Assembly: GCA_016704145.1 (NCBI GenBank)
Contig: JADJAS010000004.1
Coordinates: forward strand, 71,482 to 135,481
Length of the DNA stretch: 64,000 bases
Reading direction: 5' to 3'
Source: Rhodocyclaceae bacterium
GTDB lineage: Bacteria > Pseudomonadota > Gammaproteobacteria > Burkholderiales > Rhodocyclaceae
This document shows positions 7,859-14,895 of the stretch, piece by piece (positions within the stretch are counted from its first letter, which is position 1; every line of letters begins with the position of its first letter). The position numbers were made by a program, and so were the translations under genes. The notes under the pieces are model-generated. The model was not told where the DNA came from, searched no databases, and worked only from the letters and a program-made list of their open reading frames with translations.

Positions 7859-8740
7859 ATGGCCAGTTGCAACAACAGAACCGCAATTGTCACCGGCGCC
7901 GGCGCCGGGCTGGGACGAGCCTATGCCATCGAACTGGCGGCGGCGGGGGCCAATGTCGTGGTCAACGACATCCGCGCCGACGCCGCGGCGGAAGTCGTCG
8001 AGGCGATCACCGCGAAGGGCGGCAGGGCCATCGCCAGCAGCGACGACATCACCGGCATCGCCACCGCGCAAAGCATCGTCGATGTCGCGCTGGCGGCGTT
8101 CGGCGAAGTCCATGCAGTGGTCAATAATGCTGGCATTCTGCGCGACCGCATGTTTGTCACGCTCACCGAGGACGATTGGGATCAGGTGATGCGCGTGCAT
8201 TTGCGCGGACACTTCTGCCTGGCCAACATCCTCGGCCGTCGTTGGCGCGAGCAGTCGAAGGCGGGTCAGGCCGTGGATGCGAGAATCATCAACACCACTT
8301 CGGGTGCCGGCCTGCAAGGCTCCATCGGTCAGTCGAACTATTCGGCGGCCAAGGGCGGCATCGCCACCCTGACGTTGGTGCAGGCGGCCGAGATGAAACG
8401 GTATGGGGTGACGGCCAACGCCTTGGCGCCGGCGGCCCGCACGGCGATGACGCTGGCCGGCATGCCGGAGAAGGTGAAGAAGCCGGAAGACGGCAGCTTC
8501 GATTTTTTCGATCCCGCCAACGTTGCGAGTCTGGTGGTGTGGCTCGTCAGCCCCGATTCCCGTGACGTGACGGGCCAGGTGTTCGAAGTCGAGGGCGACC
8601 GCATATCGGTGTGCGACGGCTGGCGCAGCGGGCCGGAAGCGAAGAAGGGAGGCGCGCGCTGGACGTCGAACGAAATAGGCCCGGCGGTGCGAGGCCTGCT
8701 CGCCAAGGCAGTGCCGGCGCAGAAGGTCTGGGGCTCGTGA
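7859..8740 (+). CDS. SDR hydroxyacyl-CoA dehydrogenase, MFE-2/17beta-HSD4-like
   Basis: A 293-residue short-chain dehydrogenase. The NAD(P) motif is TGAGAGLG (12-19), NNAG starts at 89, and the catalytic set is S148, Y161, K165. Its C-terminus is about 40 residues longer than that of a minimal SDR (FDFFDPANVASLVVW onward), as in the hydroxyacyl-CoA dehydrogenase domain of multifunctional enzyme 2 and its actinobacterial steroid homologues. It likely oxidises a 3-hydroxyacyl-CoA formed by the MaoC hydratase encoded two genes downstream. GAGG precedes the ATG by five bases; the stop shares a base with the next start. Confidence 0.8.
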   Translation: MASCNNRTAIVTGAGAGLGRAYAIELAAAGANVVVNDIRADAAAEVVEAITAKGGRAIASSDDITGIATAQSIVDVALAAFGEVHAVVNNAGILRDRMFVTLTEDDWDQVMRVHLRGHFCLANILGRRWREQSKAGQAVDARIINTTSGAGLQGSIGQSNYSAAKGGIATLTLVQAAEMKRYGVTANALAPAARTAMTLAGMPEKVKKPEDGSFDFFDPANVASLVVWLVSPDSRDVTGQVFEVEGDRISVCDGWRSGPEAKKGGARWTSNEIGPAVRGLLAKAVPAQKVWGS

Positions 8741-9522
8741 TGAAGATACCCGAGTATGTGGCCGGCCACCAGTTGCTGGCCGGCAAGTCGGTGCTGATCA
8801 CGGCGGCGGCGGGAGCCGGCATCGGGTTCGCCGCGGCGAAGCGGGCTCTCGATGAAGGGTGCCGTGCCCTGATGATTTCCGATATCCACGCCAAGCGGCT
8901 CGAAGAGTCAGTCATGGCGCTACGCCGAGATCACGGTGTCGAGCACGTCTGGGGACGCCTGTGCAATGTGGCGGAGGAGGAGGAGGTCCAGGCGCTGGTG
9001 GCCGAGGCGGAGGAGAAACTCGGCGGCGTCGATGTGCTTATCAACAACGCCGGACTGGGCACGCAAAAAAAAGTGATCGAGATGAGCGATGACGAATGGC
9101 ACAAAGTGCTTGACATCACGCTCACCGGCACATTTCGCATGATGCGGGCGATGTTGCCGCACATGCAGCTGCGTGGCCGTGGCGCCATCGTCAATAATGC
9201 CTCGGTGCTCGGCTGGCGGGCTCAGAAGGAGCAGGCGCACTATGCCGCGGCGAAGGCGGGGGTGATGGCATTGACGCGGTGCGCCGGCCTGGAGGCCGCC
9301 GAATACGGCGTGCGCATCAACGCCGTGGCGCCATCCATCGCCCTGCATGCCTTTCTGAAGAAGTCCGCTTCGGAGGAACTGCTGGCGCAACTTACCAGCC
9401 GCGAGGCGTTTGGCCGGGCGGCGGAAGTCTGGGAGGTGGCCAATGTCATGATGTTCCTGGCCAGTGATTACGCTTCCTATCTGGTCGGGGAAGTGATCTC
9501 GGTCAGCTCTCAGCACGCCTGA
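8740..9522 (+). CDS. ipdF: IpdF-like SDR
   Basis: A 260-residue SDR with an unusual cofactor motif, TAAAGAGIG (21-29), in place of TGxxxGIG. The TAAAG form and the opening MKIPEYVAGHQLL match my recollection of IpdF, the 5-hydroxy-HIP-CoA dehydrogenase of steroid C/D-ring catabolism. INNAG (101-105), S155, Y168 and K172 complete the active site. It starts in a TGATG overlap with the preceding SDR. It is probably an oxidoreductase on a hydroxylated indane CoA ester; another hydroxyacyl-CoA dehydrogenase is possible. Confidence 0.7.
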   Translation: MKIPEYVAGHQLLAGKSVLITAAAGAGIGFAAAKRALDEGCRALMISDIHAKRLEESVMALRRDHGVEHVWGRLCNVAEEEEVQALVAEAEEKLGGVDVLINNAGLGTQKKVIEMSDDEWHKVLDITLTGTFRMMRAMLPHMQLRGRGAIVNNASVLGWRAQKEQAHYAAAKAGVMALTRCAGLEAAEYGVRINAVAPSIALHAFLKKSASEELLAQLTSREAFGRAAEVWEVANVMMFLASDYASYLVGEVISVSSQHA

Positions 9523-9531
9523 GATCGAGCC

Positions 9532-9990
9532 ATGGCCAACGTCTTCAGCAACGCCGCCGAGCTTTTCGCCGCGCAGGGCAAGGATCTGGGCACCACGGAC
9601 TGGATCGAGATGAGCCAGCGGCGCATCGACCAGTTCGCCGATGCCACCGGCGACCATCAATGGATTCATGTCGATCCGGAGAAAGCCAAGTCGGGTCCCT
9701 TTGGCGTCTGTATCGCCCACGGCTACCTGACCCTGGCGCTGGTCAATGTGTTTCTGCCCGACCTCGTTCGCGTGGACAACATGAAGATGGGCGTCAACGT
9801 CGGCTGCGACCGGGTACGCTTTCCCGCGCCGGTCAAGGCGGGTACCCGGATTCGTGGTCGCGGCGAAATGCTCAAGGTGGAGCAGCTGGGCCAGGCGGTG
9901 CAGACCACCGTGCGTGTCACGGTCGAAATCGAGGGCGGTGAACGCCCCGGCTGCGTGGTCGATACCATAAGCCGATATACCTTCGCATGA
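9532..9990 (+). CDS. MaoC-like (R)-enoyl-CoA hydratase
   Basis: A 152-residue single hot-dog protein. The hydratase-2 motif reads FADATGDHQWIHVD followed by GPFGVCIAHGYLTL, with the catalytic Asp/His pair in the first part. Family members hydrate trans-2-enoyl-CoA to (R)-3-hydroxyacyl-CoA and normally dimerise. Lying between an SDR and a thiolase, it supplies the hydration step for one beta-oxidation round of the operon. The start follows the previous stop by nine bases and is preceded by GAGA. Confidence 0.85.
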   Translation: MANVFSNAAELFAAQGKDLGTTDWIEMSQRRIDQFADATGDHQWIHVDPEKAKSGPFGVCIAHGYLTLALVNVFLPDLVRVDNMKMGVNVGCDRVRFPAPVKAGTRIRGRGEMLKVEQLGQAVQTTVRVTVEIEGGERPGCVVDTISRYTFA

Positions 9991-10005
9991 TCGAGGAAAC
10001 ATGCC

Positions 10006-11208
10006 ATGAATGAAGCAGTCATTGTCGCGACGGCGCGTACCGCGCTGGCCAAGTCGTTTCGGGGCTCGTTCAACGATACCGAGGCACCCGTGCTGGGCGG
10101 GCACGTGGTCAAGGCGGTGGTCCAGCGCGCCGGCGTCGACCCTGCCGATGTCGAGGATGTCATCATGGGCGCCGCGGTCCAGCAAGGCACCCAGGGCTAT
10201 AACATCGGCCGGCTGAGTGCCTATGCCGCCGACCTGCCGGACACGGTACCGGGGATGAGCCTGGACCGCATGTGCGCATCGGGCATGATGAGCATCGGTG
10301 TCGCGGCCAAAGGTGTCATGACCGGCGAGATGAACATCGCCGTGGCCGGCGGCGTCGAGTCGATCTCGCTGACGCAGACCAAGCACAAGAATGCCTATCG
10401 CGCGCAGTCGACGGCGGTGCTGGCGAAAGTGCCGACGGCCTATATACCGATGATCGAGACCGCCGAGATCGTCGCCAGGCGCTACGGCATCTCGCGGCTC
10501 GCCCAGGATGAATATGCCCTGCAAAGCCAGCAGCGCACCGCCGAGGCGCAGAAGCAGGGACGATTTGCCGAGGAGATCGTGCCGCTGGTGGCGAGCAAGC
10601 TGCTTTTCGACAAGGAAGGCAATCCGGCGGGCAGCCAGGAAGTGACGGCCGATCGGGATGAATGCAACCGGGCCGATACCACGCTCGCGAGTTTGCAGGG
10701 CCTGAAGCCGGTGTGGAAGGATGGCAAGTGGGTGCCGCAGGGCGAGTTCATCACCGCAGGCAACGCTTCGCAGTTCTCCGATGGCGCTTCGGCGGCACTG
10801 GTGATGAGTCGCGCGGAAGCAGCGCGCCGTGGCATTGCGCCGCTGGGTATTTATCGCGGCATCGCCGTCGCGGGATGCAAGCCGGACGAGATGGGCATCG
10901 GTCCTGTTCATGCGATTCCCAAGCTGCTTCAGCGTTTCGGCCTGGGCGTGCGGGACATCGATCTGTGGGAGATCAACGAGGCGTTCGCCAGCCAGGTACT
11001 CCATTGTCGCGACACGCTGGGCATCGATAACGATCGGCTCAATGTCAATGGCGGCGCCATCGCCATTGGCCATCCGTTCGGCATGTCGGGTGGGCGCCTG
11101 GTCGGCCACGCCTTGCTCGAAGCCCGGCGTCGGGGGCTGCGTCGGGTGGTGGTGTCGATGTGCATCGGGGGCGGGATGGGCGCGGCGGGTCTGTTCGAGG
11201 TTGCCTGA
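10006..11208 (+). CDS. Acetyl-CoA acyltransferase (thiolase)
   Basis: A 400-residue thiolase with nucleophile C90 in DRMCASGMMS, NEAF, GHPFGMSGGR and the CIGGGMG C-terminal cysteine loop. It is the third thiolase within about 10 kb, so substrate specialisation along the pathway is likely. The stop is 52 bases before the etfB start. General acetoacetyl-CoA thiolase activity cannot be excluded. Confidence 0.88.
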   Translation: MNEAVIVATARTALAKSFRGSFNDTEAPVLGGHVVKAVVQRAGVDPADVEDVIMGAAVQQGTQGYNIGRLSAYAADLPDTVPGMSLDRMCASGMMSIGVAAKGVMTGEMNIAVAGGVESISLTQTKHKNAYRAQSTAVLAKVPTAYIPMIETAEIVARRYGISRLAQDEYALQSQQRTAEAQKQGRFAEEIVPLVASKLLFDKEGNPAGSQEVTADRDECNRADTTLASLQGLKPVWKDGKWVPQGEFITAGNASQFSDGASAALVMSRAEAARRGIAPLGIYRGIAVAGCKPDEMGIGPVHAIPKLLQRFGLGVRDIDLWEINEAFASQVLHCRDTLGIDNDRLNVNGGAIAIGHPFGMSGGRLVGHALLEARRRGLRRVVVSMCIGGGMGAAGLFEVA

Positions 11209-11260
11209 TCGCGCCGACCCATGCCGGTGAATGATTAACGAACACGGAAGGAGAACTCAG

Positions 11261-12013
11261 TTGAAGGTGCTCGTCCCCGTCAAGCGGGTCATTGACTACA
11301 ACGTGAAAGTGCGTGTCAAGAGCGACGGTTCCGGAGTCGATCTGGCCAACGTCAAGATGGCGGTAAATCCGTTCGATGAAATCGCCGTCGAGGAAGCCGT
11401 GCGCATCAAGGAAGCCGGAATTGCCACGGAGGTCATCGCGGTTTCGTGCGGGGCAGCCGTTTGTCAGGAGAGCCTGCGCACAGCGCTGGCACTCGGCGCC
11501 GATCGGGCGATTCTCGTCGAATCGGACATCGAACTGCAGCCGCTGGCGGTGGCCAAACTGCTCAAGGCGGTCTGTGACAAGGAACAGCCGACCCTGGTGA
11601 TCTGTGGCAAACAGGCGATCGACGATGATGCCAACCAGACCGGCCAGATGCTGGCGGCACTCATGAATCGGCCGCAGGGGACGTTCGCGTCCAAGGTGGT
11701 GCTCGGCGACGGCAAGGTGCAGGTCACCCGCGAAGTCGACGGCGGACTCGAGACCGTCGAATTGACGCTGCCGGCGGTCGTAACCACCGACCTGCGCCTG
11801 AACGAACCGCGCTATGCCACCCTGCCGAACATCATGAAGGCCAAGAAGAAGCCGCTGGAAACCACCAGCCCGGCGGCGCTGGGCGTCGATGTTGCCCCGC
11901 GCCTGTCTCATTCCCGGTTCGCCGAACCACCCAAGCGCAGCGGTGGCAAGAAGGTTGCCGACGTCGCCGAATTGGTGGCCAAGCTGCGCAATGAAGCGAA
12001 GGTGATCGCATGA
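11261..12013 (+). CDS. etfB: Electron transfer flavoprotein beta subunit
   Basis: A 250-residue EtfB, with MKVLVPVKRVIDYNVKVRV at the N-terminus and NPFDEIAVEEAVRIKE, the typical AMP-binding region. The start is TTG at 11261: GGAAGGAGA ends six bases upstream and the family's MKVLVPVKR begins exactly there. An ATG at 11231 would add ten residues the family lacks. With EtfA it carries electrons from the acyl-CoA dehydrogenases to the quinone pool via ETF-QO. Its place at the end of the catabolic operon suggests a dedicated ETF. Confidence 0.95.
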   Translation: MKVLVPVKRVIDYNVKVRVKSDGSGVDLANVKMAVNPFDEIAVEEAVRIKEAGIATEVIAVSCGAAVCQESLRTALALGADRAILVESDIELQPLAVAKLLKAVCDKEQPTLVICGKQAIDDDANQTGQMLAALMNRPQGTFASKVVLGDGKVQVTREVDGGLETVELTLPAVVTTDLRLNEPRYATLPNIMKAKKKPLETTSPAALGVDVAPRLSHSRFAEPPKRSGGKKVADVAELVAKLRNEAKVIA

Positions 12014-12945
12014 CTGTCCTGGTAATTGCCGAACACGACAACAATGAACTGAAGCCAGGTGTCGCCCAGGCGGTGACGGCGGCCGGCCTGGCGGGCGGTG
12101 AGACGCACGTGCTGGTGGCCGGGGCCAATTGCTCGGCGGCGGCCGCCGCCGCGGCCCGGCTGCAGGGTGTGGCGCGCGTGCTGCTGTGCGAAGCCACCCA
12201 CTATGCCGACGGGGGAGCGGAAAACCTTGCGGCGCTGCTGGCGACGTTGGCCCCGGGCTACTCGCACTTGCTGGCTGCGGCGACGCCTTTTGGCAAGAAC
12301 CTGATGCCTCGGCTGGGGGCCCTGATCGACGTGGCGCCGATTTCGGAAATCGTCGCGGTCGAGGGGCCAAGCAGCTTCGTGCGGCCGATCTATGCCGGCA
12401 ACGTCCTGGTGAAGGTGGATAGCACCGATGCCATCAAGGTACTGACCGTGCGCGCCACCGCCTTCGCCGCTGCCGGGGACGGCGGCGCGGCCGGCATCGA
12501 AGCGGTGCCGGCAGGGCCCGACCTGGCAGTCTCGCGCGTGATTGGCCGGGAGATCGTCAAATCCGAGCGTCCGGAATTGACCGCGGCACGGGTCGTCGTC
12601 TCCGGCGGACGCGGCATGGGTTCGGGCGAGAATTACCACAAGGTGCTGGAGCCCCTGGCCGATCGGCTGGGCGCGGCGCTCGGTGCGTCGCGCGCCGCTG
12701 TCGACGCCGGCTTTGCACCCAACGATTATCAGGTCGGTCAGACCGGCAAGATCGTCGCGCCGGAACTGTATGTCGCCGTGGGTATTTCCGGGGCGATCCA
12801 GCACCTGGCCGGCATGAAGGACAGCAAGGTGATCGTCGCCATCAACAAGGATCCGGATGCGCCGATACATCAGGTGGCCGATTACGGGCTGGTTGGCGAC
12901 CTGTTCGAGGCCGTGCCGGCGCTGGTCAAGGAACTCGGCGGTTGA
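12010..12945 (+). CDS. etfA: Electron transfer flavoprotein alpha subunit
   Basis: A 311-residue EtfA. The FAD-binding C-terminal domain is plain: SGGRGMGSGENY, then QVGQTGKIVAPELYVAVGISGAIQHLAG and INKDPDAPI. It overlaps the etfB stop by four bases (ATGA), so the two subunits are co-translated. No further + strand gene follows for 730 bases, so this is probably the operon's last gene. Confidence 0.96.
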   Translation: MTVLVIAEHDNNELKPGVAQAVTAAGLAGGETHVLVAGANCSAAAAAAARLQGVARVLLCEATHYADGGAENLAALLATLAPGYSHLLAAATPFGKNLMPRLGALIDVAPISEIVAVEGPSSFVRPIYAGNVLVKVDSTDAIKVLTVRATAFAAAGDGGAAGIEAVPAGPDLAVSRVIGREIVKSERPELTAARVVVSGGRGMGSGENYHKVLEPLADRLGAALGASRAAVDAGFAPNDYQVGQTGKIVAPELYVAVGISGAIQHLAGMKDSKVIVAINKDPDAPIHQVADYGLVGDLFEAVPALVKELGG

Positions 12946-12956
12946 TTATCGTCGGC

Positions 12957-12977
12957 AGCCGGCCCCGCAACCGGGCT
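12957..12977. terminator. Possible hairpin between convergent etfA and regulator
   Basis: AGCCGG (12957-12962) can pair with CCGGGCT (12971-12977) with one bulged G and an eight-base loop. It lies between the convergent ends of etfA and the minus-strand regulator. There is no clean T-run, so terminator function is weakly supported. Confidence 0.25.
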
Positions 12978-13522
12978 TATTCCTCCTGGCGGCGCGCCAG
13001 CGCCTCCTGCAACAGACGAATGATCCGCGCGGTTTCCAGAAAATTGCGGGTGACGTTCAGGCCTGAATCCTGTAGCTGTTCTATGGCAGCGTGCGTCAGC
13101 GTCAGGTTGCGCGCGCCCTCCCGGCGCAGCATGCGTCTGCGTTCCAGTTCCTTCACCTTGCGCCTTACCGTTTCGCGCGGTATCCCGGTGGCGTCGCTGA
13201 TGGATAGTGCGTTGCAGGGACTGACACGTTGTTGTTCCAGCGCGCCCAGTACATCCTTGCGTCGCAGTCGCGCCGGCAATTGATCATGGATGTCGAGCGA
13301 GCGAATGGCCCGCGCAACGTTGTAGTGCGCAATTTCGCTGAAGACGAGAAAGAGCACGAGGTCGCCATCGAACAGCCGATAGGCGCGCCGCATGATTTCG
13401 AGCGTGAAGTCGCTGGCCACGGCGCTGAGCACAAGCTGCGCGGCGACTTCACCGCGCGGCGAGCCGACCAAGTCGCCGATGCTGATCGGCGAATCTGAAC
13501 GTGAGGATCGTTGGATGGTCAT
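12977..13522 (-). CDS. Winged-helix transcriptional regulator of unassigned family
   Basis: A 181-residue protein. The middle (about residues 110-140) reads as a winged helix-turn-helix: ALSISDATGIPRETVRRKVKELERRRML. The N-terminal half has a hydrophobic stretch (GDLVLFLVFSEIAHYNVAR) that may be a dimer or ligand domain; I do not recognise the family, and it is not obviously TetR (KstR/KstR2) or IclR. It is divergent from the thiolase-fadB operon and convergent with etfA, so it is the best local candidate for control of both catabolic blocks. The intervening DNA carries repeats suited to binding (see 13552-13608). Confidence 0.7.
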   Translation of the reverse strand: MTIQRSSRSDSPISIGDLVGSPRGEVAAQLVLSAVASDFTLEIMRRAYRLFDGDLVLFLVFSEIAHYNVARAIRSLDIHDQLPARLRRKDVLGALEQQRVSPCNALSISDATGIPRETVRRKVKELERRRMLRREGARNLTLTHAAIEQLQDSGLNVTRNFLETARIIRLLQEALARRQEE

Positions 13523-13551
13523 GCCAGTGGTCCAGAGAGGCGGGAAGAATT

Positions 13552-13608
13552 ACCCAGATTGGGTGCTTCTGTCAATTGCCCGCTCGATGTCGTCGCTATG
13601 ATTGCCCG
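13552..13608. promoter_or_regulatory. Candidate operator region between regulator and thiolase operon
   Basis: The 154-base divergent gap (13523-13676) holds a perfect 5-3-5 palindrome, ACCCA-GAT-TGGGT (13552-13564), 30 bases before the regulator start. It also holds a direct repeat of ATTGCCCG at 13575-13582 and 13601-13608, 26 bases apart. TTGCCC (13576-13581) and TATGAT (13597-13602) could be a weak sigma-70 promoter toward the thiolase, but the 15-base spacer is short. Operator function is inferred from position only. Confidence 0.4.
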
Positions 13609-13676
13609 ATCATCGTGCCGCCGGTGCGATGGTGAATACCAACACCACGCCATAGCCACGACAGAGAGGAGCCAAG

Positions 13677-14885
13677 ATGACTGAAGCCTACCTATACGAC
13701 CATGTGCGTACGCCGCGCGGCAAGGGCAAGCCGGATGGCGCACTGCATGAAATCACGCCGATCCAGCTTGCCACGCAGATGTTGCAGGCGATCAGGGACC
13801 GCAGTCGGCTCGATACCCGCCTGGTCGAGGACGTCATTCTCGGTTGCGTGGTACCTGTTGGCGAGCAGGGAGGCAACATCGCCCGTATCGCCGCGCTGAA
13901 CGCCGATTTCGCGCAGACGGTGCCGGGGGTGCAAATCAACCGTTATTGTGGATCGGGACTCGAAGCGGTGAACTTCGCGGCGGCCAAGATTCGCGGAGGG
14001 CTGGCTGATCTGGTCATCGGCGGCGGCGTCGAAAGCATGTCGCGCATCCCGATGGGCGCGGATGGCGGTGCCTGGGCCATGGATCCGCAGGTCGCCAACA
14101 AGACCTATTTCGTCATGCAGGGCATCAGCGCCGATCTGCTGGCGACCAAGTACGGTCTGACTCGCCAGGACTGCGACGCCTATGCCGTCGAAAGTCAGCG
14201 CCGGGCGGCGCAGGCATGGGCCGAGGGACGCTTCGCGAAATCCGTGGTGCCGGTCAAGGACATCATTGGCCTGCCGGTGCTCGATCACGATGAAACCGTG
14301 CGCGGCGATACCACGATGGAAAAGCTGGCCAACCTGAAGCCGGCATTTGCCGAAATGGGTGCCAAGGCCGGCTTCGACAGCATTGCGTTGCAACGCTACC
14401 CGCAGTTGGAACGCATCGAGCACATGCATCACGCGGGCAACAGTTCGGGGATCGTCGATGGCGCGTCCGCCGTGCTCGTGGGCAGCAAGGCCGTCGGCGA
14501 CCAACTCGGACTCGTGCCGCGCGCGAGGATCCGATCCGCGGTGACCGTCGGTTCAGAACCGACCATCATGCTGGACGGTCCGGCGGCGGCGTCTCGCCTG
14601 GCGTTGCGGAAAGCGGGCATGAACGTTGGCGACATTGACCTGTTCGAACTCAACGAGGCTTTTTCTTCGGTGGTCTTGGCCTTCATGGCCGAACTTGCAG
14701 TACCGCATGATCGCATCAACGTCAATGGCGGGGCGATTGCCATGGGGCACCCTCTTGGCGCGACGGGGGGCATGATCATCGGCATTCTCCTTGACGAAAT
14801 GGAGCGACGGAACCTGGCGACGGGCCTGGTGACGTTGTGCGAGGCTGCCGGTATGGCGTCGGCCACTATCATCGAGCGCGTCTGA
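13677..14885 (+). CDS. Acetyl-CoA C-acyltransferase, FadA-type
   Basis: A 402-residue thiolase: C91 in NRYCGSGLEA, GNSSGIVDGAS, LNEAFSS, GHPLGATGG and a C-terminal CEAAGMAS. AGAGAGGAG lies just upstream of the ATG. It is followed 10 bases later by the FadB-like gene, the usual thiolase / multifunctional-subunit pair of a beta-oxidation complex. It is the first gene of the second catabolic operon and faces the winged-helix regulator. Confidence 0.9.
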   Translation: MTEAYLYDHVRTPRGKGKPDGALHEITPIQLATQMLQAIRDRSRLDTRLVEDVILGCVVPVGEQGGNIARIAALNADFAQTVPGVQINRYCGSGLEAVNFAAAKIRGGLADLVIGGGVESMSRIPMGADGGAWAMDPQVANKTYFVMQGISADLLATKYGLTRQDCDAYAVESQRRAAQAWAEGRFAKSVVPVKDIIGLPVLDHDETVRGDTTMEKLANLKPAFAEMGAKAGFDSIALQRYPQLERIEHMHHAGNSSGIVDGASAVLVGSKAVGDQLGLVPRARIRSAVTVGSEPTIMLDGPAAASRLALRKAGMNVGDIDLFELNEAFSSVVLAFMAELAVPHDRINVNGGAIAMGHPLGATGGMIIGILLDEMERRNLATGLVTLCEAAGMASATIIERV

Positions 14886-14895
14886 GGGGGCGAGA

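Noticed and set aside
8920..11109. Minus-strand open frame of 729 codons
   Set aside because: It is antisense to the SDR, MaoC and thiolase genes, which have complete motifs. It is rich in His, Arg, Gly and Asp with no family resemblance, as expected from the reverse of GC-rich coding DNA.
14177..14195. A dispersed-repeat-like GCTGACTTTC on the minus strand in the thiolase
   Set aside because: The left half does not match and the sequence encodes the normal VESQRRAAQ thiolase segment.
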